This document shows, in pieces, positions 14,285 to 23,155 of a stretch of DNA of 64,000 nt (position 1 is its first letter; each line of letters begins with the position of its first letter). This DNA comes from Nocardia anocheti. Lineage in GTDB: Bacteria; Actinomycetota; Actinomycetes; Mycobacteriales; Mycobacteriaceae. The translations under genes were made by a program, and so were the position numbers. The notes under the pieces are model-generated. The model was not told the DNA's origin and searched no databases. It saw only the letters and a list, made by a program, of their open reading frames with translations. Where the stretch lies: the NCBI RefSeq assembly GCF_029675105.1, contig NZ_JAQQFV010000010.1:184267-248266 (forward strand), read 5' to 3'.

Positions 14285-15700
14285 GTGGTCGATTTCGGAT
14301 TGATCGACGAATGGGCACCGCCGCCGGGCAGGCTGGTCACCTGGACCGCGTCAGCGGACTCGGTGCGGGCCGCCGCGCGGGCGCCGGTGCATCCCGCGCC
14401 GCCGTCACTGCAGCAGCAACAGTATCTGCGCCAGGCCGCGCGGCACTCCGGCGCGGACTTCCGCTTCTCGGGGCTGCTGCTGGTGACCGCCCGGATTCCC
14501 ACCGGCGACCTCGACCGCGAGGTCATGACCGCCGTCATCAACGAGTTCCTGCTGCGCCACGACACCTTTCGCACCTGGTTCGACCTCCAGGACGGCGAGT
14601 TGCGCAGACACCTGGTGCCCGAGGAGGCGGTGGAGTTCGTTCCCGGCGAATACGGCTGGATCGACGAACCCGACGCGATCCGCCGCCACGTGGAGAAGAC
14701 GACCCCCGGCCCGTTCCAGTGGGACTGCTTCACCTTCGGTGCCATCGAACACGGTGACGCGACCACGGTCTACCTCGCGGTCGACCACCTGCACAGCGAC
14801 GGTCTGGGGCAGTATCTGTCGGCCTCGGACTTCGTCCAGATGTACGCCGCACGGGCCTGGGGCGCCCCGCCGCTGCCCCCCGCGGCGAGCTACCTGGACT
14901 ACTGCGTCGCCGAGCGGGCCCACAGCGACCAACTCACCCTCGCCTCGCCGGGCGTCAAACGCTGGCTGGCCCTGCTCGGCGGCAACGACAACCGCCTGCC
15001 CGCCTTCCCTCTCGACCTGGGCAAACACGCCGACGGCTACACGCGCAGCGCGCACCGCACCATCGAACTGCTCGACACCGCGAACGGGCAGCGGTTCGAA
15101 CGAGCCTGCCGCGCGGCGGGCGCGGAATTCACCGGCGGCGTGTTCGCGGCGGCGGCCATGGCCGAACGGGAACTCACCGGCGGCGACTACTACTTCGGGA
15201 TGACCCCGATCAGCACACGGGCCAGCGCCGCCCAGAACGCGTCGGTGGGCTGGTATGTCACCCTGGTGCCGGTGGCGTTCCCGCTCGGACACCGCACCAC
15301 CGTGGCGCGCGCGGTGGCGATGGCGCAGCGCGCCTATGAGACCGGGCTGCTGTTGGCACCCACCTCCTTCCATCGGGTGCTGGAACTGCTGCCCGCCGAC
15401 TCCGAGATCCAGGTCGAGCCCGGCTGGGTGACGCCGATGATCTCGTTCATCGACGCCAGGGATTTCGTCGGTCACGAGTTCTTCGACGACATCACCGCGG
15501 GCGTGTATGCCAACCGGGCCTCCTCCGAGGAGGTGCTGATGTGGATCAACCGGCTGCCCACCGCGACCACGCTGAGTGTCATCTATCCCGACACCGAGAT
15601 CGCCCACGACTCGGTGGGCCGCTATCTCGCGGCGCTGCGCTCGATGTTCCACACCATCGCCGCGTCCGGTGACCCGAGCCGAGAGCAGGAACCGCAGTGA
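14285..15700 (+). CDS. PapA-like polyketide-associated acyltransferase
   Basis: A 471-residue member of the condensation-domain superfamily. The N-terminal FGLIDEWAPPPG resembles PapA1/PapA3. The active-site motif is DHLHSDG at residues 167-173: the catalytic second His (168) and Asp172 of HHxxxDG are kept, the non-catalytic first His is Asp. A lid or channel motif ISTRAS lies further on. PapA proteins transfer the acyl chain from a synthase ACP to a trehalose or diol acceptor. GTG 14285 lies 25 bases after the synthase stop, preceded by GAGGTAG. Acceptor unknown; transfer of the upstream enzyme's product is inferred from adjacency. Confidence 0.88.
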   Translation: MVDFGLIDEWAPPPGRLVTWTASADSVRAAARAPVHPAPPSLQQQQYLRQAARHSGADFRFSGLLLVTARIPTGDLDREVMTAVINEFLLRHDTFRTWFDLQDGELRRHLVPEEAVEFVPGEYGWIDEPDAIRRHVEKTTPGPFQWDCFTFGAIEHGDATTVYLAVDHLHSDGLGQYLSASDFVQMYAARAWGAPPLPPAASYLDYCVAERAHSDQLTLASPGVKRWLALLGGNDNRLPAFPLDLGKHADGYTRSAHRTIELLDTANGQRFERACRAAGAEFTGGVFAAAAMAERELTGGDYYFGMTPISTRASAAQNASVGWYVTLVPVAFPLGHRTTVARAVAMAQRAYETGLLLAPTSFHRVLELLPADSEIQVEPGWVTPMISFIDARDFVGHEFFDDITAGVYANRASSEEVLMWINRLPTATTLSVIYPDTEIAHDSVGRYLAALRSMFHTIAASGDPSREQEPQ

Positions 15701-16395
15701 TCCCCGTGTTTCGCGACCCGTTCATCCCCGACGGCGAGAAATCCACCTACACCGTGGGAGTGGAGGGGAAAGCCCAGGATGTCGAACTGGTCCATGTCGT
15801 CGCGCGTGAACGCGGCGGCTACCGCACCACCCTCGACGCGCGCCTGGACAGCGGCCGCCCCACCGTCCCCGACCTCACGATGAGCATCGAGCAGCGGTTC
15901 AGCCGCGCGGGCGGACGCCTGCTCGCCGAGCACTACCGGGCCGAGACCCGCTCGGGTTCGGCGATGGTCTCGCGCGAGGAAGCCAACTTCACCGACACCG
16001 TGCACCTGCAACTCGGCGCGGGCCCGGCACCGTTCCCCCTCAACCTCATGCCCATCGCCGGTGGCCTGACCCTGCTGCGCGGCCTCGACTTCACCGCGGG
16101 CGCGGTGGAGACCCTGGACGTCTGGCTGGCCTTCTCGGTGCACTGGCCGCTGCTCGTGCGGGTCGAGAAGGAGACCACCATCGAGGTCCCCGCGGGCACC
16201 GTGCCCTGCTGGCAGGTCCGCATGCGCCCGGGCTTCGCCCAGGTGAACTCCCTGCTGGACAAGATCATCGGCGGCCTCCTCCCACCCTTCGTCGCCCACT
16301 TCGAAACCACCCCACCCCACCGCCTGATCCGCATGAGCTTCCCCACCCAACTCTCCCTGTCCTCACCCAGAGCAGTGTTGGAACTGACGGCCTGA
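15697..16395 (+). CDS. Unknown protein translationally coupled to the PapA-like gene
   Basis: A 232-residue protein whose GTG start overlaps the TGA of the acyltransferase gene (GTGA), which implies coupling. It has no signal peptide or helix and looks beta-rich (GEKSTYTVGVEG, TTIEVPAGTVPCWQVRMRP). The pattern of a duplicated beta sheet with an early Gly-Glu-x-x-x-Tyr recalls DUF3108-type proteins, but this is a weak resemblance. The C-terminal THFETTPPHRLIRM-like stretch suggests a ligand-facing sheet. Its place as last gene of the pks-papA unit suggests a lipid-handling or accessory role. The function is not recognised. Confidence 0.75.
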   Translation: MIPVFRDPFIPDGEKSTYTVGVEGKAQDVELVHVVARERGGYRTTLDARLDSGRPTVPDLTMSIEQRFSRAGGRLLAEHYRAETRSGSAMVSREEANFTDTVHLQLGAGPAPFPLNLMPIAGGLTLLRGLDFTAGAVETLDVWLAFSVHWPLLVRVEKETTIEVPAGTVPCWQVRMRPGFAQVNSLLDKIIGGLLPPFVAHFETTPPHRLIRMSFPTQLSLSSPRAVLELTA

Positions 16396-16410
16396 CCGAC
16401 CGCGCCTGGT

Positions 16411-17820
16411 TCACGACCCGGCTGGATCGACCCATCGGAAAGTGTTGTCGCGCAAGGGCAGGCGATCCACGTCGACGCGATCGAGAGTCATCGTCACCGC
16501 GTGACCATCGATGGTGCCGTCTAGCGTCAGCCGGTCGGCACCCGGGCTCCGGAAGGTGAAGCTCGCCAGCGGATCCCGCCGGGTCCCACGCGACGGGTAC
16601 AGGTCGATGCGGTGCGTGGCGGCATCGATCGTGGCCCGCACGTCGACGAGTCGGTCGTCCATGCGCTGGTAGGTGGCCCAGTCGGGCTCATCGAAAACCA
16701 GCCTGCGCCAGCGGGTCCGGTCGGTGGTCGACGGCACGACATCGACACCGTCACGAACGAATGTCGTGACGGTCCAGATGCCGTAGACCGGCGATCGCGG
16801 CGGATGCTGCTCACGCCAGTAGTCGACGCTCAACGGCAGGAACGCCGTCGCCATCCAGATCCCCAGCAGGATCTGCGCAGCGGCGGCGATGCGTCGGGAT
16901 CGCCGGGTGTGGAACGGGTACGGAGCGGTCGACGCGCCGACCGGCCGGTCGAGGAACAGCACGGCCACCAGCCGCCGGGCCTCCGGTGCCAGCAGGAGCA
17001 GCGACATCAGTAGCAGATGCCCGGACAGAGTCCGCACGTGCACGCCGAAACACAGGTCGAGCACGAGAACCAGGGACATGTCGACCGCCGCCAGGAGCGC
17101 ACCGGCCGTCCTGGTCCTGGGAACGAACAACAGGATCGCGGCCAGCACCTCGGCGGCGCCGAGCAGCATCTGATAGGGCGGTGAGACGCCGACCTGATAC
17201 CAGAGCACGTCCAACGGGGTGAGGTCCCCGTACGGCGTGAGCAACGCGCTCAACGGCGGCGCGGGCATCTGGGTCGGAATCAGTTTGGCCAGCCCGTAGT
17301 TCATCAGCGATCCCGCGACGCACAGCCGAATGAACACGAAGAACCAGCCCGCCAACCGTCGGTATTCCCGCCGCCGGTCCAGCAGCGTCCACACCACGGT
17401 CCCCACGACGGCGACCACCAGCACGCAGAACAGCAGCAGCCACACGATGAGGTGATCCCGGCCGCCGGTCGTCACCACCGGAACCTCGGCGCTGCCGAAC
17501 ACCCGCTGTCCCACCCCCTCGAGGAACGGCTGCAGCAGGTGCAGCTGCCACGTCGAAGGCCAGTCGGGAGCGAGCCACCCCGCGAGATCGGTGACCAACT
17601 GTGGGTACAGCAGGCAATACAGTCCGAAGTACAAGAAACAGAACCGGAATGCGAGGCGGGTGAACGGATTCCAGGATGTCGGCGGATCCGCGACGGGGCG
17701 GGCGGGCGTTTCGGTGCCTCGGCCTGTCGGTGGGCCGGGCGGGAGCGTCGCGGGCGGGTCCAGATCTGCCGTCGACTCGCACAGGGGCGGCATCGGCCTG
17801 CTGCTCGTGCGGGGCATCAT
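16411..17820 (-). CDS. DoxX-like multispanning membrane protein
   Basis: A 469-residue protein with a Pro-rich cytoplasmic N-terminus (1-55) and about seven or eight helices. The core matches DoxX-type proteins: NYGLAKLIPTQMPAPP, a loop with PYGDLTPLDVLW, then GAAEVLAAILLFVPRTRTAG. The last 130 residues, after SVDYWREQHPP, form a soluble domain that is probably extracytoplasmic. ATG 17820 follows GAGGTGAAACG. It is divergent from the small His-tailed peptide at 17939. The family is linked to redox or quinone processes in a few cases, but the role here is unknown. Confidence 0.7.
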   Translation of the reverse strand: MMPRTSSRPMPPLCESTADLDPPATLPPGPPTGRGTETPARPVADPPTSWNPFTRLAFRFCFLYFGLYCLLYPQLVTDLAGWLAPDWPSTWQLHLLQPFLEGVGQRVFGSAEVPVVTTGGRDHLIVWLLLFCVLVVAVVGTVVWTLLDRRREYRRLAGWFFVFIRLCVAGSLMNYGLAKLIPTQMPAPPLSALLTPYGDLTPLDVLWYQVGVSPPYQMLLGAAEVLAAILLFVPRTRTAGALLAAVDMSLVLVLDLCFGVHVRTLSGHLLLMSLLLLAPEARRLVAVLFLDRPVGASTAPYPFHTRRSRRIAAAAQILLGIWMATAFLPLSVDYWREQHPPRSPVYGIWTVTTFVRDGVDVVPSTTDRTRWRRLVFDEPDWATYQRMDDRLVDVRATIDAATHRIDLYPSRGTRRDPLASFTFRSPGADRLTLDGTIDGHAVTMTLDRVDVDRLPLRDNTFRWVDPAGS

Positions 17821-17938
17821 CGTTTCACCTCGAAGGTGTCTCGGAGCACAGTTGTCGATCTTGGTTGCGGTACTGTAGCCGACGGCAGGATGTGAAGGCG
17901 GTATGCCGTTCGATCACTTCTACACGGAGGAGATCCGC

Positions 17939-18199
17939 ATGTCCCGAACTCCCGGATCACGTGTTCGTCTGGCCGCGCTCGTCGGTGTGGTGGCGTTGTC
18001 CGCCGCGGTTTTCTCGATGGTTGCCGAAGTGTCACCCGCCCCCGCGATGCCGCCGGGTGCCGCGGTCGCGCAGGCCGAGGACGACGAGCCGCAGCGGCTG
18101 TGCCCGAGTGGCGCCGAGACCGAGGACGCTGAATGCACCGACAGTGAGCACGAGCGGAACCAGCACCGGTACCGGCACCGCCATCGTCACGGGCACTGA
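17939..18199 (+). CDS. Small secreted peptide with a histidine-rich tail
   Basis: An 86-residue protein. A signal peptide is evident (MSRTPGSRVRLAALVGVVALSAAVFSM-type n- and h-regions, with AxA-type cleavage near residues 38-42). The mature part is about 45 residues: acidic (EDDE, ETEDAE), with two Cys (LCPSG, AECTD) that could form a disulfide, and ends in HRYRHRHRHGH. A GGAGGAGA site stands 5 bases before the ATG. The tail could bind Zn, Ni or Cu ions; this is inferred from composition alone. Its 3' end overlaps the TetR gene at 18187 by 13 bases, tail to tail. No family was recognised. Confidence 0.65.
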   Translation: MSRTPGSRVRLAALVGVVALSAAVFSMVAEVSPAPAMPPGAAVAQAEDDEPQRLCPSGAETEDAECTDSEHERNQHRYRHRHRHGH

Positions 18200-18828
18200 C
18201 CGGGGTCGCGGGTGGGGCACCGGAGGTAAGTGCCGAGCAGGACGACCATCTCGTCTTCGAGCTGGTCGGGTCGGGCCGGGGTGGTGGTGGCGATGAGGCG
18301 GTGGACGAGGGATTCCACGGTGGCTACCACGATGCGGGCCGAGAGGTGGGGGTCGGGGACGGTGACCTCGGGGTGGTCGGTCAGCAGGTGGGTGACCAGG
18401 GCGACGGCGAACTGCTCGGTGTCGTGCAGGCGCTCGAGCAGGGCGGGGGAGCGGGGGGCCTCCTCGAACAGGACGCGGTGCAGGCGGGGGTTGTCGCGGT
18501 GGTTGTCGATGGTGGCGCGGACGAACAGGCGCAGGATGTCGTCGAGTGAGTCCGGGAGTCCATCGGCGAGGCGTTCGCCCAGGAGGCGGGTGCCCGCGTC
18601 GATGTGTCCGTCCATGAGGGCGCGCAGGATGGCGTCCTTGTTCGGGAAGTACTGGTACAGCGAACCGATGGAGACTCCGGCGCGCTCGGCGATGCGATTG
18701 GTCGTGCCCGCCCCGTAGCCGTGTTCGGCGAAAACCTGAGCAGCCGCGGTCAGGATCCACTCCCGGGTCTCGGCCGCGCGCCGCTGTTTGGGCTGTTTAC
18801 GTGGCTTGAACCGGTCCGTGGGTGCCAT
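18187..18828 (-). CDS. TetR family transcriptional regulator
   Basis: A 213-residue regulator with a typical TetR N-terminal domain: TREWILTAAAQVFAEHGYGAGTTNRIAERAGVSIGSLYQYFPNKDAIL (HTH at about 35-80). The remainder is an alpha-helical ligand domain. The basic N-terminal arm (KPRKQPKQRRAA) probably contacts the DNA minor groove. It is divergent from the SRPBCC gene at 18918 with 89 bases between, which makes that gene a likely target. The convergent His-rich peptide gene overlaps its end. Confidence 0.92.
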   Translation of the reverse strand: MAPTDRFKPRKQPKQRRAAETREWILTAAAQVFAEHGYGAGTTNRIAERAGVSIGSLYQYFPNKDAILRALMDGHIDAGTRLLGERLADGLPDSLDDILRLFVRATIDNHRDNPRLHRVLFEEAPRSPALLERLHDTEQFAVALVTHLLTDHPEVTVPDPHLSARIVVATVESLVHRLIATTTPARPDQLEDEMVVLLGTYLRCPTRDPGQCP

Positions 18829-18917
18829 GGTCGTCTCCGCTGTCGAATGCGAGTAGTCATCGGCCCTCGCCGCGCCCAGGATTCAGGGGAGGTCCACACC
18901 GCGGGAGACGAGGGTAG

Positions 18918-19391
18918 ATGCGCACAGTCTGCATAGGAACCGAACTACCGACAAGCGCCGACCGGGTCTGGCGCGCCATGCTCGCCCCGGCGACCTTCCT
19001 CCATGTGTGCCGGGGCCTATTCGGCATCCCGATGCTCGCGGGCCGGGTCGAACCGCTGCGTGCCGGGGAACACGGGACGGCCTGGCTGTGGGCCTTCCAC
19101 GTCCTGCCGCTCTACCGGCACACCATCGAGGTGCTCGACGTCGACGAAGCCAGTGGCACCATCCGCACCCACGAACACGGCGGCGCGCTGCGGTCCTGGA
19201 ACCACACGCTGCACGTGGAAGCCCGCACCGACCACACCTGCCACTACACCGACACCATCGAGATCGACGCGGGCCCCGCCACCGCACTCGTCGCGGTCGT
19301 CGCGACCGGCATCTTCCGGTATCGCCAACGGCGCTGGCGCCACCTGGTGCGCCGTCACCTGCTGCCCGAGGGCACCGCCTACGGAAGTTGA
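18918..19391 (+). CDS. SRPBCC/START-like small protein
   Basis: A 157-residue protein with the pattern of the SRPBCC (Bet v 1-like) fold: an N-terminal strand TVCIGTELPTSADRVWRAM, central strands and a long C-terminal helix with YRQRRWRHLVRRHL. These proteins bind hydrophobic ligands in a cavity. ATG 18918 follows GAGGGTAG. It is divergent from the TetR gene and may be under its control. The ligand is unknown. Confidence 0.7.
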   Translation: MRTVCIGTELPTSADRVWRAMLAPATFLHVCRGLFGIPMLAGRVEPLRAGEHGTAWLWAFHVLPLYRHTIEVLDVDEASGTIRTHEHGGALRSWNHTLHVEARTDHTCHYTDTIEIDAGPATALVAVVATGIFRYRQRRWRHLVRRHLLPEGTAYGS

Positions 19392-19480
19392 CCCACCCGA
19401 AAGGCCCTGCGGCACGGGTTTTCGAGTCGCGAGCTCTTGCGGACGCTGCTGTGCTCCCTTAATGTGAACTCCATTCATTA

Positions 19481-19499
19481 TTAAGTATGGCAAACCTAA
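19481..19499 (+). promoter_or_regulatory. IdeR/DmdR-type iron box
   Basis: TTAAGTATGGCAAACCTAA matches the actinobacterial iron box TTAGGTTAGGCTAACCTAA at 15 of 19 positions, with both half-site ends (TTA..GT and AACCTAA) kept. It lies 25 bases before the ATG of the ABC transporter pair, where IdeR-Fe(II) binding would block transcription. The surrounding AT-rich stretch (about 19460-19490) is unusual for this genome. Confidence 0.8.
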
Positions 19500-19523
19500 C
19501 TTGCGTCCGATCCAGGAGCGGCC

Positions 19524-21389
19524 ATGACCACAGTGATTTCGTCGGCGGACAGTCCGGCACCCCCGGAAGACGCCGAGGACACCGGCGCACCGCGGACGAC
19601 CCGCGACATGAAGCAACAGCAGAAGGCGGGCGCCCGCGCGCTGCGCGCCCTGTTGAAACCGGTGTCGACCACGCTGACCGTCGGCAGGCTCCTCGCCGTG
19701 GTCTCGGGCGTCGTCGCGGTGGTGCCCTATATCGCCCTGGTGCGGATCGGGGAGGTGCTGCTGAACGCGCACGCCGCGGGCGTGCCGGTCGACGGCGGTG
19801 CGGTGGACCGCTGGCTGCGCATCCTGCTCGGCGCGTTCCTGCTCCGCCTGGTGATCTACTTCGTCGCCCTGTTCCTCACGCACCTGGCCGACGCGCGCTT
19901 CGGCCACCTGGTCCAGCTGCGCATGGTCGAGCGCTTCGCGCGAATTCCCCTGGGCTGGTTCACCTCCACCAACTCCGGGCGGGTGCGCAAAGCGCTGCAG
20001 GACGAGATCGGCACCGTCCACCAGCTCATCGCGCACAAACCCGTCGACGGCACCAACGCGGTGGTGATGCCGCTCGCGTTGATGGTCTACGCCTTCGTCA
20101 TCGACTGGCGGCTGGGCCTGTTGACGATCGCGACACTGCCGTTCTATGTCGGCGCGATGATGCTGCCGATGATCGGCATGGGCGCCAAGACGGTGGAGAT
20201 GGATCAGCGGCTGTCGAGCGTGTCGGCCAGGATGGTCGAATTCGTCACGGGGATCGCGGTGGTGAAGGCATTCGGCCGCGTCGGCCGCGCGCACCGCAGC
20301 TACCAGGACGCCGCCGACGAGTTCTACGCCTTCTACCTGGACTGGGTGCGACCGCTCATCCGCGTCTCCGCGCTGGGCACCTCGTTCCTGGCGGTGCCAT
20401 TGGTGCTGCTGATCAATATCGGCGTCGGGTCCGTGCTGGTCCACAACGGGGCGGTCACAGCCGCCGACGTGCTGGCCACGGCCCTGATCGCGCTGCTGAT
20501 CCCGTACGCGCTGGAAGTGCTGATGAACTCGATGTGGGCCCAGCAACTCGCGGGCGGCGCGGCCCTGCGGCTGGTCGAGTTGCTCGACACGCCGGTGCTG
20601 GCCGACGAGGATGAGCGCGAACAGCCGCAGGGCCACGAAGTGGTCTTCGATCACGTGAGCTATTCCTATGGGGCCGCGGCGGATTCCGGTCTCGCGATCG
20701 AGGACGTGAGCTTCACGCTGCGGGAGGGGACCGTCACCGCGCTGGTCGGTCCCTCGGGTTCGGGCAAGTCCACCATCGCCACCCTGCTGGCCCGCTTCGA
20801 CGACCCGCGCTCGGGCACCGTGCGGATCGGCGGAGTCCCGGTCTCGCGGATCGCGGACCTGTACTCGCGGGTGGGATTCGTGCTGCAGGACCCGCAATTG
20901 CTGCGGATCAGCCTGCGCGACAACATCGCCCTCGGTCGCCCGGACGCCACCGAGGACGAGATCCGCGCGGCCGCCGCCGCGGCCCAGATCCTCGACGAGA
21001 TCGACGCGCTGCCCCGCGGATTCGACACCGTCTACGGCAAGGACACCGCGCTGTCGGGCGGACAGGCCCAGCGCGTGTCCATCGCGCGGGCCCTGCTCGT
21101 CGACGCGCCGGTCCTGATCCTCGACGAGGCCACCGCGCTGACCGATCCGGAATCCCAGCACGAGATCCAGCAGGCCCTCTCGGCGCTGGCGCGCGGCCGG
21201 ACCGTGCTGCTCATCGCGCACCGTCCCGAGGTGATCACCGGCGTCGACCAGATCATCCTCATCGACTCCGGCCGCGTCGTCGCGACCGGCACCCACGACG
21301 AACTGCTCGCCGAACCCGGCTACGCCCAGCTGTGGCGCTCCAGCGGCGCCGCACGCGCCACCACCACGCCAGAAGGAGACCGGCGATGA
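19524..21389 (+). CDS. ABC transporter permease-ATPase, IrtA-like half
   Basis: A 621-residue half-transporter. About six helices (residues 55-340) precede an ATPase domain with Walker A GPSGSGKST, Q-loop FVLQDPQ, signature LSGGQAQRVSIARALL and Walker B VLILDEATALTDPES. It resembles IrtA/YbtP-type siderophore transporters but lacks IrtA's N-terminal siderophore-reductase domain. The next gene overlaps by ATGA, so the two subunits form a heterodimer. The iron box upstream indicates induction in iron starvation and a metal-chelate substrate. Direction of transport cannot be read from the sequence. Confidence 0.88.
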   Translation: MTTVISSADSPAPPEDAEDTGAPRTTRDMKQQQKAGARALRALLKPVSTTLTVGRLLAVVSGVVAVVPYIALVRIGEVLLNAHAAGVPVDGGAVDRWLRILLGAFLLRLVIYFVALFLTHLADARFGHLVQLRMVERFARIPLGWFTSTNSGRVRKALQDEIGTVHQLIAHKPVDGTNAVVMPLALMVYAFVIDWRLGLLTIATLPFYVGAMMLPMIGMGAKTVEMDQRLSSVSARMVEFVTGIAVVKAFGRVGRAHRSYQDAADEFYAFYLDWVRPLIRVSALGTSFLAVPLVLLINIGVGSVLVHNGAVTAADVLATALIALLIPYALEVLMNSMWAQQLAGGAALRLVELLDTPVLADEDEREQPQGHEVVFDHVSYSYGAAADSGLAIEDVSFTLREGTVTALVGPSGSGKSTIATLLARFDDPRSGTVRIGGVPVSRIADLYSRVGFVLQDPQLLRISLRDNIALGRPDATEDEIRAAAAAAQILDEIDALPRGFDTVYGKDTALSGGQAQRVSIARALLVDAPVLILDEATALTDPESQHEIQQALSALARGRTVLLIAHRPEVITGVDQIILIDSGRVVATGTHDELLAEPGYAQLWRSSGAARATTTPEGDRR

Positions 21390-23146
21390 CCCTGCCCCTG
21401 CTCGACATCGGGCCCCGGATGGGCCGCATGGTGTCGCGTCCGGAGAAGATCCGCGTCACCCTGGCCGTCAGCGTGCTGGCCGGACTCGTCGAAGGTCTGG
21501 CGCTGGCCGCGCTGCTGCCCACCATCAGCGCCTTGGCCGAGGACGGCCCGGTCTGGGGTCTCGACCTGGGCGGCTGGCTGTGGGTGCTCGCCGGGTTGGC
21601 CGTGGCCAGCTTCGCGGTGAACTACCTGCAGAGCGGCAAGAACTACGCCGTCGCCCTCGACTTCCTGGTCAGCATCCATCGGCTGGTGGGCGACCAGGTC
21701 GCCAAGCAGCCCCTGGGCTGGTTCTCCCGGCCGGTGGCGGGACGGCTCTCGCGCATGGTGTCGACGGAACTGATGTCGGCGGGCGAGATCTTCGCGCACA
21801 TGTTCGGGCCGCTGGTCGCCCGCGTCACCTCGGCGACGGTGATCATCGTCGCGGCCTGGCTCTGGAACCCGCTGCTCGGGGTGATCCTCACCGTGGCGGT
21901 GCCGGTGTTCGTGGTGATCACGCTGGTGTCGACGGGGCTCATGCGTCGCGGCCGAACGATCCACGAACCGGCCGAGATCGCCCTGGCCGACCGGATCGTC
22001 GAATACGCGCAGTGCCAGGGCGCGCTGCGGTCCTGCGGTCGTAGTGCGGATTTCGCGCCGCTGTCGGCGGACCTGGATCGCGCCTACCGCACCAAGACGC
22101 GTGGGCTGTGGTTCGAGTCGGCGGGTCTGCTGCTCGGCGGGATGGTCACCCAGGGCGTGGTCGTCGCCCTGATCAGCGCGGCCGGGTCGCTGGCCGTCGC
22201 GGGCACGCTGCAGGCGATCCCGGCGCTGGCCTTCATCGGCCTGACCCTGCGGTTCTCCTCCACGTTGTCCTCGATCACCGAGAACGCGGTGGCATTGGAA
22301 TCCCGGCGCCAACTGCTCGACGCCCTCGACGAGGTGCTCACCGCCGAACCACTGCCCGAACCGGCCGCGCCCGCCGTGCTCCCCGCGCCCGGCAGCGTGA
22401 CGCTCGAGGGGGTCACCTTCCGCTACGCCCCCGACGCCGCACCCGCCCTGCGCGAGGTGTCGCTGTCAGTGCCCGCCGGATCGATGACCGCGCTGGTCGG
22501 CCCGTCCGGCAGTGGGAAGACCACTGTCGCGCGGGTGATCAGCCGGTTCTACGACATCGAGGCGGGCACGGTCTCGGTGGGCGGCACCCCGGTCACCGCG
22601 CAGACCACCGAGCAGCTGATGGGTCAGCTGTCGATGGTCTTCCAGGACGTCTACCTCTTCGACGACACCCTGGTTGCCAATGTGGCGGTCGGGCGCGCGG
22701 ACGCGAGCGCGCGGGAGGTGCGCGAGGCGGCCGATCTCGCCGGGGTCACCGAGATCGCCGAACGCCTGCCCGACGGCTGGGAGACCAGGGTCGGGGAGGG
22801 TGGTCGGGCACTGTCGGGCGGTGAACGTCAGCGGGTGGCCATCGCCAGAGCGCTGCTCAAACGCGCGCCCATCGTCCTGCTCGACGAGGCGACCTCGGCC
22901 CTCGACGTGGAGAACGAGGCGCACGTCGTCGCGGCGGTCGAGAAATTGCGGGAACAGGCCACGGTCATCGTGATCGCGCACCGGCTCGACACCATCGCCC
23001 GGGCCGACCACATCATCCAGTTCGACACCGACGGCACCGTGGCGGCCCACGGCACCCACGAGGAACTGCTCGCCGCCGACGGCACCTACGCGCGGTTCTG
23101 GCGGCACCTGCACAGCACGCGAGGGTGGCGCCTGACGAACCATTAG
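21386..23146 (+). CDS. ABC transporter permease-ATPase, IrtB-like half
   Basis: A 586-residue half-transporter coupled to the previous gene by ATGA, with AAGGAGA before the ATG. The membrane domain (about 25-300) is followed by the ATPase: Walker A GPSGSGKTT, Q-loop MVFQDVYLF, signature LSGGERQRVAIARALL, Walker B IVLLDEATSALD and switch His in IVIAHRLD. All catalytic motifs are intact. With its partner it resembles IrtAB, which imports ferric mycobactins in mycobacteria. A TetR gene starts 9 bases after its stop. Confidence 0.88.
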   Translation: MTLPLLDIGPRMGRMVSRPEKIRVTLAVSVLAGLVEGLALAALLPTISALAEDGPVWGLDLGGWLWVLAGLAVASFAVNYLQSGKNYAVALDFLVSIHRLVGDQVAKQPLGWFSRPVAGRLSRMVSTELMSAGEIFAHMFGPLVARVTSATVIIVAAWLWNPLLGVILTVAVPVFVVITLVSTGLMRRGRTIHEPAEIALADRIVEYAQCQGALRSCGRSADFAPLSADLDRAYRTKTRGLWFESAGLLLGGMVTQGVVVALISAAGSLAVAGTLQAIPALAFIGLTLRFSSTLSSITENAVALESRRQLLDALDEVLTAEPLPEPAAPAVLPAPGSVTLEGVTFRYAPDAAPALREVSLSVPAGSMTALVGPSGSGKTTVARVISRFYDIEAGTVSVGGTPVTAQTTEQLMGQLSMVFQDVYLFDDTLVANVAVGRADASAREVREAADLAGVTEIAERLPDGWETRVGEGGRALSGGERQRVAIARALLKRAPIVLLDEATSALDVENEAHVVAAVEKLREQATVIVIAHRLDTIARADHIIQFDTDGTVAAHGTHEELLAADGTYARFWRHLHSTRGWRLTNH

Positions 23147-23155
23147 CCTGTCCGC

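Noticed and set aside
19017..21296. A 759-codon minus-strand frame opposite the IrtA-like gene
   Set aside because: Low-complexity Asp/Arg/Gly/His content and no domain; shadow of the ABC transporter.
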